NCBI GenBank assembly: GCA_965223835.1
Contig: CBDCXQ010000001.1
Location: forward strand, 6,076,001-6,140,000
From: CAVYXZ01 sp965223835
GTDB taxonomy: Bacteria > Chloroflexota > Anaerolineae > Aggregatilineales > Phototrophicaceae
DNA: 64,000 nucleotides
Direction of reading: 5' to 3'
Every line of letters starts with the position of its first letter. The stretch's first letter is position 1. Shown in pieces: positions 8,800 through 17,953 of the stretch. Below the pieces are notes generated by a model that saw only the letters and a program-made list of their open reading frames with translations, had not been told where the DNA came from and searched no databases. The translations under genes were made by a program, and so were the position numbers.

Positions 8800-10035
8800 A
8801 TGAAGGAGGGGCGGGCCACACCGCCGTACCAAATTATGGCTACTCTATTGATTGCACTCGCACTGATCCCGGTTTTGATTGGTGTATTAATCACCGGGGA
8901 TTTCACCCAAAAAGTCTATAAACCCACCAGCCTGCGGATCATCTATCGCGTGTTCCGCTATCGCTACGGACTAATGGCCCTCAGCGCAATCTTGTGGCTG
9001 GCTGGCGTGATCGTTCATTTTTCGGTGGCTCCGACCAATCCCGCCTGGCTCGTGATCGTCGCCGGTTTGATTGTGGTGCAAGCCATTATGGGTTTCTTCA
9101 TGTCGCCCTATATTGCCTTCCCCCAAGTAAAACAACCGCAATGGCGCGACGTTGACAGTATGGCAGAACATCTGGCCCTGGATGAAGCTGTGCTGGGGGT
9201 TGAAGTCAATGGCGACGCCCGCGCCTTTCCCGTCAAATGGCTGGAACGTCCTCACATTGTCAAAGCGGAGATTGGTGGTGTGCCGGTCACGATGACCTAT
9301 TGTATGCTCAGTAATCTGGGTGTTGCCTATCGCACCGAGCAAAACGGCGAACCAATGGATCTGATTGCGATGGTGCAATGGGAAAACAATCTGGTCCTGT
9401 ACAATACCGCACGGCAACAGGCAATTCAGCAAATTGACGGCACGATTAGCTATGGTGAAGATGCCGGTCAGCAACTGGTCCAATATCCAACCTGGCGCAT
9501 GAGTTGGCGTGCGTGGCAAGAACTGCATCCTGAATCGGCGGTCTTTTATCATCCGCCGGTGAATGCGATTGATAGACTGGCCCGGCATTTACTCACACAA
9601 TTTATTGGTATCCCAACCCGTGAGCAACCCGAACCCTGGTTTCGTACCATTGCCCGTTTCGACAACCGCTTGCCCAACAAAACTCGGGTGATCGGTGTCC
9701 GACATAATAGGGTGTCTCGTGCTTACACCCCGGACCTGGCTTATCAAGTTGGTGCCATCAATGATGAATTGGGCGGACAATCAATAACGGTATTCGCTGA
9801 CCAACAACGCGGCGTGATCGACGTATTTGATTGTACTATCGCGGGACAGGTGCTGAGCTTCGAACCGGTTACGAATTCGGACCTTTTCGTCGACCATCAG
9901 ACGCAGACGCAATGGAACATCAACGGCGAAGCGCTATCTGTCCATTGGCGGGGCAACAGCTTAAGCGCGTACCTCATGCCAGCCACGTCTTCTGGTTTAT
10001 CTGGGCTAATTTCAACCGTCAAACCGAACTCATGA
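8800..10035 (+). CDS. membrane protein with DUF3179 domain
   Basis: 411 aa. Three hydrophobic segments occupy the first ~110 residues, followed by a DUF3179 domain (about 125-300): a GVEVNGDARAFPVKWL lead, VPVTMTYCMLSNLGVAYR at the family's Cys motif, and then the DUF3179-typical WRAWQELHPES. The usual CxxC is here C-M-L-S, so the second Cys is missing. The function of DUF3179 is not established. The chosen ATG at 8800 precedes the AAGGAGG at 8803-8809; the next in-frame ATG at 8836 is too far from that motif, so the start is uncertain. A second DUF3179 gene lies at 43605-44609 with a UGA at the first Cys position. Confidence 0.75.
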   Translation: MKEGRATPPYQIMATLLIALALIPVLIGVLITGDFTQKVYKPTSLRIIYRVFRYRYGLMALSAILWLAGVIVHFSVAPTNPAWLVIVAGLIVVQAIMGFFMSPYIAFPQVKQPQWRDVDSMAEHLALDEAVLGVEVNGDARAFPVKWLERPHIVKAEIGGVPVTMTYCMLSNLGVAYRTEQNGEPMDLIAMVQWENNLVLYNTARQQAIQQIDGTISYGEDAGQQLVQYPTWRMSWRAWQELHPESAVFYHPPVNAIDRLARHLLTQFIGIPTREQPEPWFRTIARFDNRLPNKTRVIGVRHNRVSRAYTPDLAYQVGAINDELGGQSITVFADQQRGVIDVFDCTIAGQVLSFEPVTNSDLFVDHQTQTQWNINGEALSVHWRGNSLSAYLMPATSSGLSGLISTVKPNS

Positions 10036-10218
10036 GCGAAGCAACACCAACCCAGAAACAGGCAGCATAAAAAATCGCTCCAGAACAACAATCATGTGCC
10101 ACATTCCAGAATGACTCGCAGTGACTATCCAACGGGTCTTCTGTTTTTTGGTCAGTTGTCAGCGATTCTCGGCGTTTGTTCCGTGCTGGTCGAGGCCAAA
10201 ACGAACTAAGAATGTGGC

Positions 10219-11172
10219 TTATTGTTGCTGTTGTTGCTCCTGTTGAGTCAGCACATCGGCATAAGCCGGCGGTTGTTGCTGCAAATCGTGAAATTGAACC
10301 TCATCGAAGGGAAGGTTGTCTTCGAGTTTGACCTGTACCCCTACGCTGAGTTCAGATTTGGCATCGCCTTTGAACACCCCATGGGTCGGCGGCACATCGG
10401 CATAATCGCGCCCGATGCCAACGCGTATATGCTTATCACCAGCCTCGAGATTGTTGGTTGGATCAAACCCAATCCATTCCAGGTCGGGAAGCCAAGCTTC
10501 GATCCAGGCATGGCTGGCATCATCGGCGGACCGGGTGTCATCATCAGCCCCGGTATACAAATAGCCACTGACATAACGGCAGGGGATTCCCAGGTTGCGG
10601 ACCAGCGTAATCATGATGTGCGTAAAATCCTGACAGACACCGCGCCGGGTCGCCAGGGCATCGTCAATCGGCGAATCGACCGCTGTCGCTTCCTGTTGAT
10701 AATCAAACGTCTCGTACAACGCTGCATTAATCAACCGCAGCATCGTCAACGGGTCTGCCCGGCGTTCCTGGCAGTTGAGTTCCATCGCCAATGCCCGTAA
10801 CAGATCCGTCATCTCGCAATATTTACTGGGTTTGAGTGCATCCCAGAAGGTATCATCAGCAGTTGCATCATCCAATATTTGCCAGATTTCCGTCCCGACC
10901 GCATCGGGTATAGCAGGCGGTGGGGCGACATCAACAATGGCGTCGGCGGTGATAATCAAACGACGATGCGCCTGCGGCACATCAAAGGTATGAATGACAT
11001 TACCCAGATCATCGGTGAACGCAAAAACATTGCTGCGCGGCTCGACCCGCAGCGAAAAATCAGTGCAGCGTTGATAGGCGTCGGTGAGCGGTTGCTTGCG
11101 CACCTCCATGAAACTTTCATAGATTGGCTCGGTGTAATCAAAACGGGTGATGTGCCGAATTGAATAATGCAT
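10219..11172 (-). CDS. transglutaminase-like protein
   Basis: 317 aa with an N-terminal transglutaminase-associated beta region (IRHITRFDYTEPIYESFMEVRKQP) and a transglutaminase-like core. The core holds the catalytic triad Cys in TRRGVCQDFTHIMITLVRNLGIP, His in ASHAWIEAWLPDLEW, and Asp in FDPTNN. The last residues are Gln-rich (QQEQQQQQ), an unusual tail. It is the third gene of a minus-strand cluster with an alpha-E protein and a circularly permuted ATP-grasp, an arrangement also seen in mycobacteria (Rv2411c-Rv2409c). In such clusters the ATP-grasp may form a peptide bond and the transglutaminase-like protein may act as amidase or ligase, but the product is unknown. Confidence 0.85.
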   Translation of the reverse strand: MHYSIRHITRFDYTEPIYESFMEVRKQPLTDAYQRCTDFSLRVEPRSNVFAFTDDLGNVIHTFDVPQAHRRLIITADAIVDVAPPPAIPDAVGTEIWQILDDATADDTFWDALKPSKYCEMTDLLRALAMELNCQERRADPLTMLRLINAALYETFDYQQEATAVDSPIDDALATRRGVCQDFTHIMITLVRNLGIPCRYVSGYLYTGADDDTRSADDASHAWIEAWLPDLEWIGFDPTNNLEAGDKHIRVGIGRDYADVPPTHGVFKGDAKSELSVGVQVKLEDNLPFDEVQFHDLQQQPPAYADVLTQQEQQQQQ

Positions 11173-11183
11173 CGTGGTTCCGC

Positions 11184-12152
11184 CTAACTCAGCGCTGTTT
11201 CTATCGGGTATGTGACATACGTTGCATGGATTGCGGCATGCACATCAGCGCATTGGGCTTGAACATCCAACAGGAAGCGGGGCAAGCCGGTTTCCATGAT
11301 CTCGTCAATGGCAGTATACCCCAACATGGCCCGCAAGCGCCCGGCTAAGCGGTTAACCCGGATGTTTTTGTTGTGTTCGGTCTGCTCCGTAATCGAGCGC
11401 AGGGCGTTTTCCAGTTGGCCGATGGCGAAATAAACTGTGTGGGGGAATTCGGTGTTCAACAACAGAAACTCGGTCAACTGTTCGGGCCGGACATCGGCAC
11501 TATAAATTTTGACATAGGCTTCGAACGCCGTGCAGCTTTTGAGGATACTGACCCAATGGAGATAATGTTCCACGGCGTGTTGCGATGCTCTGGGTGTCAA
11601 TTCAGCACTGTGAACTTGCAGCAGATGGGCAGTAGCTGTCGCTCGTTCGATCGCGCGTCCGGCCTGGATAAAATGCCAGCCTTCACCATGGTTCATGGTT
11701 GAATCGGTGACGCCCTGGAATAGCAACAGGCCGTTCGCGACGGTGCGCAGGTAGCTGAACGGTTCTTCTTTCCATACCACATACAGGTCGGTTGCTTTGA
11801 TTTGCAGATAGAGAATATTCAGTTGTTCCCACATCTCGGTGCTAATCAGTTCGCGGACATGCCGGGCGTTTTCGCGGGCATTGGTGATGCAATTGAAGAT
11901 CGAATTCGGGTTATTCGAATCACTGATTAACCACTCCATAATGTGATAGTCATCCAGCAGCAGGTCAGGCGGCATTTCGATTGTGAGGCTGGTAAATAAT
12001 TGTTGCCAGCGTTCAGCGGCCTGATCAGACTGTTGTCCGATCAACATATCCAGATTGACATGCAGCAGCCGCACCGAATGTTCGGCCCGTTCCAAATAGC
12101 GACTCATCCAGTACAGGTGATCCGCCACTCTTGAGAGCATCGCCTCAGTCAT
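11184..12152 (-). CDS. alpha-E domain protein (DUF403)
   Basis: About 322 aa, all-helical, beginning MTEAMLSRVADHLYWMSRYLERAEH, the characteristic start of alpha-E (DUF403) proteins. A longer upstream reading is possible, but the ATG at 12152 overlaps the stop of the ATP-grasp gene by eight bases (ATGACTGA), so I prefer it for translational coupling. The protein has no known catalytic role; its constant position between a circularly permuted ATP-grasp and a transglutaminase suggests a partner or scaffold. The gap to the transglutaminase gene is 11 bases. Confidence 0.85.
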   Translation of the reverse strand: MTEAMLSRVADHLYWMSRYLERAEHSVRLLHVNLDMLIGQQSDQAAERWQQLFTSLTIEMPPDLLLDDYHIMEWLISDSNNPNSIFNCITNARENARHVRELISTEMWEQLNILYLQIKATDLYVVWKEEPFSYLRTVANGLLLFQGVTDSTMNHGEGWHFIQAGRAIERATATAHLLQVHSAELTPRASQHAVEHYLHWVSILKSCTAFEAYVKIYSADVRPEQLTEFLLLNTEFPHTVYFAIGQLENALRSITEQTEHNKNIRVNRLAGRLRAMLGYTAIDEIMETGLPRFLLDVQAQCADVHAAIHATYVTYPIETALS

Positions 12153-13611
12153 AAAGCACCCACGTGTCCTTACTGCCACCGCCCTGTGATGAATTAACCA
12201 CCAGCGATCCTTTGCGCAGCGCCACCCGTGTCAGACCACCGGGCACGATCTGAATATCATTGCCATAGAGAATGTAGGGTCGCAGGTCAACGTGCCGAGC
12301 CTCCAACTGACTGTCAATATAACACGGGGCACAGGACAAGGCTAAAGTTGGTTGGGCGATAAAATTTCGCGGATGTTTGATGATCCGTTGCCGGAACTTC
12401 TCACGTTCCTCGGCGGTGCTTTGGGGACCGATCAAGATGCTGTAGCCACCCGATTCACCGACTGCTTTTACGACCAGCTTGTCCAGATTCGCCAGCACAT
12501 AATTGCGCTGTTTTTCATCATCCAGCAAGTACGTTTCAACATTCGGCAAAATGATGTCTTCATCGAGATAATAACGAATAATCTGGGGCACATAGGCGTA
12601 AATGGCCTTGTCGTCGGCCACACCAGTGCCGATTGCATTGGCAAGCGCGACGTTCCCCGCGCGGTAGGCATTAAACAATCCGTTGGCACCGAGAATTGAA
12701 TTTGGATGGAATTTCATGGGGTCAATAAAGTCATCGTCCAGACGGCGATAAATTACATCAACCCGTTGTAAACCGGCAGTGGTGCGCATATAGACGACAT
12801 TGTCATGCACGATCAGATCGCGACCTTCAACCAGCTTGATGCCCATTTGCCGCGCCAGAAACGCATGTTCAAAATACGCCGAGTTATAGACGCCGGGCGT
12901 CAACAGCACAATGGTCGGAGGTGTTGAGCGGTCCGGGGCCAGCGCTTCTAATACTGAAAGCAGCGCCTGCCCATAATTGGCAACCGGGCGCACGCCATAA
13001 TCAGTAAATAGCCGGGGAAAGACATTTTTCATCACTTGCCGATTCGCCAGCATATAGGAAACGCCGCTGGGAACGCGTAGATTATCTTCCAGCACAGCAA
13101 ACTCGCCGCTGGGCAGGCGAACCAGATCAGTCCCAACGACAGAAATATAGATGTCGCGGGGGACGCGCACACCACGCATCTCGCGCCGGTAGTGTTTACA
13201 AGAATAGACTAATGAGCGCGGGACGATCCCATCTTTGAGAATGCGTTCCTCGTGATATATGTCCTTCAAGAACAGGTTCAGGGCGTTGATGCGCTGCTTG
13301 AGGCCCCGCTCGATTACCGACCATTCATTGCCCGTGATGATGCGCGGCAGCAAATCATAAGGAAAGATGCGCTCGGTGCCTTCGTCGTCTCCATAAACGG
13401 TAAACGTAATCCCCTGGTTTAAGAAAGAGGCATTCGCAGCTTGTTGCCGCCGGTTAAATTCATTCGCCGTCAACTCTTCCAAACGTTCTGAGAGCGGATG
13501 GTAATGCGGGCGTGGTTGGCGCTGTTTGATGAACATCTCGTCATATGCACCACCCGATTGATAATTTTCCAACCGGGGCTTGTCCACTGTCGGCGTATTA
13601 ACAGAAGTCAT
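12145..13611 (-). CDS. circularly permuted type 2 ATP-grasp protein (DUF404/DUF407)
   Basis: 488 aa, first gene of the cluster. Family landmarks are DEMFIKQRQPRPHYHPLSERLEEL near the N-terminus, GVPRDIYISVVGTDLVRLPSGEFAVLEDNLRVPSGVSYML (positions about 152-190), and YVLANLDKLVVKAVGESGGYSILIGP, which supplies ATP-grasp lysine and glycine-rich elements. The C-terminus gives AQPTLALS and VDLRPYILYG. Enzymes of this fold join a carboxylate to an amine using ATP; the substrate in this family is not known. The 177-base gap upstream separates it from the divergent TPR gene and presumably holds both promoters. Confidence 0.87.
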   Translation of the reverse strand: MTSVNTPTVDKPRLENYQSGGAYDEMFIKQRQPRPHYHPLSERLEELTANEFNRRQQAANASFLNQGITFTVYGDDEGTERIFPYDLLPRIITGNEWSVIERGLKQRINALNLFLKDIYHEERILKDGIVPRSLVYSCKHYRREMRGVRVPRDIYISVVGTDLVRLPSGEFAVLEDNLRVPSGVSYMLANRQVMKNVFPRLFTDYGVRPVANYGQALLSVLEALAPDRSTPPTIVLLTPGVYNSAYFEHAFLARQMGIKLVEGRDLIVHDNVVYMRTTAGLQRVDVIYRRLDDDFIDPMKFHPNSILGANGLFNAYRAGNVALANAIGTGVADDKAIYAYVPQIIRYYLDEDIILPNVETYLLDDEKQRNYVLANLDKLVVKAVGESGGYSILIGPQSTAEEREKFRQRIIKHPRNFIAQPTLALSCAPCYIDSQLEARHVDLRPYILYGNDIQIVPGGLTRVALRKGSLVVNSSQGGGSKDTWVLYD

Positions 13612-13726
13612 AGCGTGTACACCTTTTCGTCGAATTTAGCGGATTGTAACAGTCGGTGGTCGCCAAGCCAAATGGTGAGAATCACCAAAATTTATTGGGT
13701 AAGGCGATACAAACCGACGAAATTAT

Positions 13727-13753
13727 TTGCGAATCGTGGCCGAATGTTATAAT
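13727..13753 (+). promoter_or_regulatory. candidate promoter of the TPR gene
   Basis: TATAAT at 13748-13753, 36 bases before the ATG, with a weak -35 (TTGCGA) at 13727-13732 and 15-bp spacing. It is based on consensus match only. Confidence 0.4.
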
Positions 13754-13788
13754 AATTTAACTTTTTAGCGCACAACACCATCATAAAC

Positions 13789-14997
13789 ATGCGTATAGAA
13801 CGAAGCTCATCCCGGCTTTCTTTCCGCCGCCGTCGCGGGGGCTGCTTTTCGCCTACTTTGCTGTTGGGCATCGTATTAGGCGGAATTTTAGCGGTGTCAT
13901 GGAATTGGTTCGGCCAGTTGATTACCAGCAATACACCTGCCGCCGGTTCATCAGTCAATTTTGGAGCGGCTGAGGCCGCCTTTAATCGTGGCGACCTGGA
14001 TCAGGCCATTGATCTGGCACAGCAGTTGCTGGCAGCCCAACCAGAACACAAGGCTGCTCGCGTGCTCCTGACCCGTGCGCTGATATATCGCAGTTACAGT
14101 GATTATGATCGAGCCAGTGACCGCGAAACCGCGCTGGAGTTGCTGGCAAATGAGGCGCAAACAGATCGCGGCGACAATGATTTGCAGGCAGCTTATGCCT
14201 TCGCGTTACAAGCCAGCGGAAATCCGGTCGAGGCGGTGGAGGTGGCGCGAGTTGTGCTGGACCGGCAGGCCGACCATGCGCTAGCCCGGTTAGCGCTGGC
14301 GATGGGCTACAGCGGCGTGGGGAGCCACGATGTCGCCTTGCGGGAAAGTTTACAGGCTGTGAGCAACCCTGGTTGGCGGATGGATACCCATCGCGCCCTG
14401 GCGATCAGTTACAGTGGGGTTGGCAATTATGCCGAGGCGATTAAGAGTATCGAGCGGGCGTTAGCGCTTAACAACCGTTTACTGCCGCTCTATTTTGAGC
14501 GGGCGTTGTATGCCCGGCAACTTGGTGATGCCGATTCCGCATCGGTTGCTTATTTTCAAGTGCTGGCAATTGATCCCGAAAATGTTAAAGCCCGCTTTCG
14601 CTTATGTGAGCTTTCCAGTGTACTCCGCGAGCGTGAATCGGCGATTGATTTCTGTCGTCAGGTGACTGAGCGTGCCCCGGCCTGGTCTGACGGTTGGTAT
14701 CAATTGGGACGAGAATATTTTTTGCAGGGGAATTTTGTTCAGGCCCAACAGAACCTGAACCGGTGCTCAACGCTCCAGGTCGAGCAAGCTGTCCCCGTTG
14801 GTGAACGGCGCTTCGAGTGCTGGTATCTTCAGGGGCAAGCGGCTGAAATTATGGGCGACTGTCCGGCTTTGTTGGCAACTTATAATGAATATCGGGTGAT
14901 GGCAAGCACCAGCGGCCTGACAAAAACCTGGCTATATCCCCCGGAAGGCCCCCCATCGTGTGTGACGCCGATAGCCCCTACACCAGTATCTCGATAA
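13789..14997 (+). CDS. membrane-anchored TPR-repeat protein
   Basis: 402 aa. The N-terminus is basic and Arg-rich (SSRLSFRRRRGG), then one membrane segment (about 20-45), so the rest is extracytoplasmic or membrane-tethered. At least six tetratricopeptide repeats follow: AEAAFNRGDLDQAIDLAQQLLAAQP, the repeat around GNPVEAVEVARVVLDRQ, GNYAEAIKSIERALALNN, GDADSASVAYFQVLAIDPEN and two more. It probably mediates protein-protein contact; no enzymatic domain is seen. It is a single gene between divergent neighbours. Confidence 0.75.
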   Translation: MRIERSSSRLSFRRRRGGCFSPTLLLGIVLGGILAVSWNWFGQLITSNTPAAGSSVNFGAAEAAFNRGDLDQAIDLAQQLLAAQPEHKAARVLLTRALIYRSYSDYDRASDRETALELLANEAQTDRGDNDLQAAYAFALQASGNPVEAVEVARVVLDRQADHALARLALAMGYSGVGSHDVALRESLQAVSNPGWRMDTHRALAISYSGVGNYAEAIKSIERALALNNRLLPLYFERALYARQLGDADSASVAYFQVLAIDPENVKARFRLCELSSVLRERESAIDFCRQVTERAPAWSDGWYQLGREYFLQGNFVQAQQNLNRCSTLQVEQAVPVGERRFECWYLQGQAAEIMGDCPALLATYNEYRVMASTSGLTKTWLYPPEGPPSCVTPIAPTPVSR

Positions 14998-15365
14998 GCA
15001 AAATAGAAGTTGGATCGCTGCCCAGCACATTTCTGACTGCAGGCCCTTCGCTTGCCAATAACTGAACGGGCGTTCAACTTTATGCCGCAGGTTTAAAGAC
15101 ATAGGCGATTGCACCATATTTCTATACTCAAGGCTCAGCACTTGTGCATTTCATCTATAAGATTGCGGATTTTTGTTGGGGGTGACGAAGTCTGGCTAGC
15201 GCAAATCGTCACAAATCACGATTTATTGGTCCTTTATGCCAGACCAATTGTCATAAATAGCTAAAACATCGCGTTAAAGTTCATGTCATGTGAACGTGAA
15301 ACTTAAACCGTCCCCGATAGTAAACTGCTGTGCATCCAGACAGAAGTTGAATTAAGGAGGATGGA
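14998..15365. other. long leader/intergenic region before the ammonium transporter
   Basis: 368 bases without a supportable gene. A minus-strand reading ending in the TPR gene (14932-15141) has some transposase-like flavour but no motif I can defend. An imperfect palindrome, GTTCATGTCATGTGAAC, lies at 15279-15295, about 70 bases before the amt start, and could be an operator. The amt RBS AAGGAGG is just before its ATG. Confidence 0.4.
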
Positions 15366-16817
15366 ATGAAACGGAAAACCTGGCTGCGGATGCTGGCGAT
15401 TGCCATTGGTGCAATCTTCCTCATCGCAATGTCTACCAGCAGTTTCGCACAGGATGATGCTGCCGCTGAAGAGGCAGTAGCTGAAGAAGTGATGGCTGAA
15501 GAGGCGGTGCTGACGGCGGAGATGGTGCAGTTCAACCTTGACCAGACCTGGATTCTGATTGCCGGTTTCCTGGTGTTTTTCATGCAGGCGGGCTTCGCCA
15601 TGCTGGAAGGCGGGTTCATCGGGGCGAAGGGTGTGGTCAATTCAATGGCCGAAAACTTCATGGATGCTTCTGTTACCGGGGTGGTATTCTTCCTGGTTGG
15701 CTATGGCATTGCATTTGCCAGCACCGAGGGCGGTGGTTTCTTCGGTGTCCCCGAATTTGCGCTGGGTGGCATTACCGGTGCTGGTGAAGGCGACGGCGCA
15801 ACATTCGTCGGATTCTTCTTCCAATTTGCCTTTGCCGGGGCGGCGGCCACGATTGCGACCGGCGCAATGGCAGAACGTACTGATTTTAGAGGTAAGCTGA
15901 TTTACAGCGCGATTCTGGCACTCATTATTTACCCGCTGGTCGTGTTCTGGACCTGGGGCGGTGGCTGGCTGGCAGAGCGTGGTTTCCTCGACTTTGCCGG
16001 CAGTACCGTCGTGCATCAAACGGGTGGTGTCGTGGCATTAATTGGGGCAATGGTGGTTGGACCACGGATTGGGCGTGTCTTCGGCAAACCCCCGGCTCCC
16101 TCCAATCTTATGCTGGCAACGCTGGGCACGTTCGTACTGTGGTTTGGCTGGTATGGCTTCAACGTTGGCTCCACCCTGGCCGCGAGTGACGTGAATGCGC
16201 TCGGTTTGGTCGCCGTCAACACGACGCTGGCAGCCTGTGCCGGTGCGTTGACCGCGATGGTCGTGGCTTTATTCACCCAGGGCGGCAAATGGGACCTGCC
16301 CTTTATTTTGAACGGTTCGCTGGCCGGGTTGGTCGGCATCACCGCAGGTTGTGCGTTCGTATCACCCATTAGCGCCCTGCTGATCGGCGTGGTCGCGGGG
16401 GTCGTGGTCGTGCTGGTCGTGAATCTGATCGAAACCATTAAAATTGACGACGCAGTTGGCGCATTCGCTGTGCATGGGGCTTGCGGCATGTGGGGCACCC
16501 TGGCGATTGGCTTGTTTGGCCTGCCCGAATTGACGGGTGGCTCCGCCGGTTTGTTCGCTGGCGGCGGGGTTGAACAACTGATTACGCAGGGGATTGGTGT
16601 GATTGCGGTCGCGGCCTGGGCCGGTGTCACCAGCTTCATCATGTTCAGTGCGATTAAAGCAGTTGGCCTGCTGCGGGTATCGGATAATGGTCTGGCCTTC
16701 ATTGATGCGCACGAGCACGGCGCGAGTGTGATGCCCGATCTGGTGCCCATGCCGAGCGATGCATTGGCCGGGAGCGAGAGCCTGAACCCGAACACGAAAC
16801 CGGCAGTGGGTGACTGA
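15366..16817 (+). CDS. amt: ammonium transporter (Amt family)
   Basis: 483-aa channel for ammonium uptake. An N-terminal signal-like segment (about 8-28) is followed by an acidic Ala/Glu-rich linker (about 29-50) and then the 11-helix Amt core. Family landmarks are FMQAGFAMLEGGFIGAKGVVNSMAEN, GAMAERTDFRGKL (the AmtB signature region), LGTFVLWFGWYGFNVGS, and the second pore-histidine region with GAFAVHGACGMWGTLAIGLF. It ends with a short cytoplasmic tail. No glnK/P-II gene is adjacent, which is the usual partner. A strong AAGGAGG RBS is present and a hairpin terminator follows. Confidence 0.93.
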   Translation: MKRKTWLRMLAIAIGAIFLIAMSTSSFAQDDAAAEEAVAEEVMAEEAVLTAEMVQFNLDQTWILIAGFLVFFMQAGFAMLEGGFIGAKGVVNSMAENFMDASVTGVVFFLVGYGIAFASTEGGGFFGVPEFALGGITGAGEGDGATFVGFFFQFAFAGAAATIATGAMAERTDFRGKLIYSAILALIIYPLVVFWTWGGGWLAERGFLDFAGSTVVHQTGGVVALIGAMVVGPRIGRVFGKPPAPSNLMLATLGTFVLWFGWYGFNVGSTLAASDVNALGLVAVNTTLAACAGALTAMVVALFTQGGKWDLPFILNGSLAGLVGITAGCAFVSPISALLIGVVAGVVVVLVVNLIETIKIDDAVGAFAVHGACGMWGTLAIGLFGLPELTGGSAGLFAGGGVEQLITQGIGVIAVAAWAGVTSFIMFSAIKAVGLLRVSDNGLAFIDAHEHGASVMPDLVPMPSDALAGSESLNPNTKPAVGD

Positions 16818-16853
16818 TAACCTGCCTCCGTTCACAATTTCATACCTACGTAC

Positions 16854-16878
16854 AAGGGAGCCATGTGCTCCCTTTTGC
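16854..16878 (+). terminator. Rho-independent terminator after amt
   Basis: Perfect 8-bp stem AAGGGAGC/GCTCCCTT with a five-base loop (CATGT), followed by two further T and a T-rich stretch. It is placed 37 bases after the amt stop. Confidence 0.75.
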
Positions 16879-16936
16879 GTTTTAGCTGGTTTTCGTGCCA
16901 GAATGGAGAAGTCCAACGCAAATGAAAGGATTGCTC

Positions 16937-17953
16937 ATGCCTGTTTATCCTGCAGATCGTTGGGAAACAATAACGCCTTCAGACGCTGGCTTTGACCCAA
17001 CAAAATTCCAGCAAGTCGAACAGTGGCTCATTGATAACCGTCAGGATCGAAATTATCGGATCGTGATTGTGCGTGGCGGTCGGTTGGTAGCAGAATGGTA
17101 TCAAGGGGTTGACCGGGATACGCAACTCTGGCTGGCGTCAGCGGCCAAATCAATTTTCGCCTCGATTCTGGGCATCGTCATTGGTGAAGGCAAGATCGCT
17201 TCCGCCGATACCCGATTGATTGACCTCTACCCGGAGGCGTTGGCTGTGCCCGAAGGGACCGGGCCGAAACCGGGACGTTATGTATTCCCCAAAGATCATG
17301 ACATTACCCTGCGGCACCTGATCTCGAACACATCGGGCTACATGAAACCAAACGAACCGCCGGGCAAAGTCTTCCATTACCAGACCTACGGCATGAATGT
17401 CTTCACGCACGCGATTGCCAAAACCTATGGCCTGTGGGATGCCAGTGACCCGGAAAATTCTCCGGGTTTACAGCCTTTGATTGACCGTTATCTGCGCGAA
17501 CCGATTGGTGCCCAATGGGGCTACTACACCACCAACTTTGACCTGTGGCCGTCAGCAAAATTCAACGTATTTGGCTATTATGATGGGGTGCAGGCCACCG
17601 CGCTGGATATGGCCCGGCTGGGTTGGCTATGGTTGAACACAGGCCGCTGGCAGGACCAGCAGGTGATACCGGCAGACTGGCTGCGCGAAGCCACACAAGT
17701 CGCGCCCGACATTCGCGCCAACTGCCCGCAAGCTGATTGGAAGTATGGCTATGGCTTCTGGACGAATCAGGCAGGCAAATTGTGGCCTAACTTGCCGCGT
17801 GATTCATTTGCAGCATCCGGCGCAGGCAGCCAGCATATCTGGGTGTGTCCAAGTTTGGATCTGGTCGTTATCCAGAGTCCCGGCCTGTGGTCGGACCAAA
17901 GTGAAAATGATACGGGTCTGTTGAAGCGGGTAGTTGAGGCGTGTGATGGCTAA
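16937..17953 (+). CDS. beta-lactamase-fold serine hydrolase (class C-like)
   Basis: About 338 aa. I choose the ATG at 16937 because AAAGGA sits six bases before it; in-frame starts at 16895 and 16922 lack a better site. The SxxK nucleophile motif is in LASAAKSIFASILG, and HLISNTSGYMKPNEPPG is typical of the beta-lactamase/esterase family. The later region GGVQATALDMARLGWLWLNTGRW and GYGFWTNQAG also fit. No signal peptide is seen, so it is probably a cytoplasmic esterase or peptidase-like enzyme, not a resistance lactamase. Substrate unknown. The stop overlaps the following Nudix gene. Confidence 0.8.
   Translation: MPVYPADRWETITPSDAGFDPTKFQQVEQWLIDNRQDRNYRIVIVRGGRLVAEWYQGVDRDTQLWLASAAKSIFASILGIVIGEGKIASADTRLIDLYPEALAVPEGTGPKPGRYVFPKDHDITLRHLISNTSGYMKPNEPPGKVFHYQTYGMNVFTHAIAKTYGLWDASDPENSPGLQPLIDRYLREPIGAQWGYYTTNFDLWPSAKFNVFGYYDGVQATALDMARLGWLWLNTGRWQDQQVIPADWLREATQVAPDIRANCPQADWKYGYGFWTNQAGKLWPNLPRDSFAASGAGSQHIWVCPSLDLVVIQSPGLWSDQSENDTGLLKRVVEACDG

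Noticed and set aside
10222..10800. 192-aa plus-strand frame inside the transglutaminase gene
   Set aside because: It is antisense to a strongly conserved gene and its Leu-rich start comes from the Gln-rich tail.
14932..15141. Minus-strand frame with a transposase-like feel
   Set aside because: Short, overlaps the TPR gene end, and lacks any DDE or other motif I can point to.
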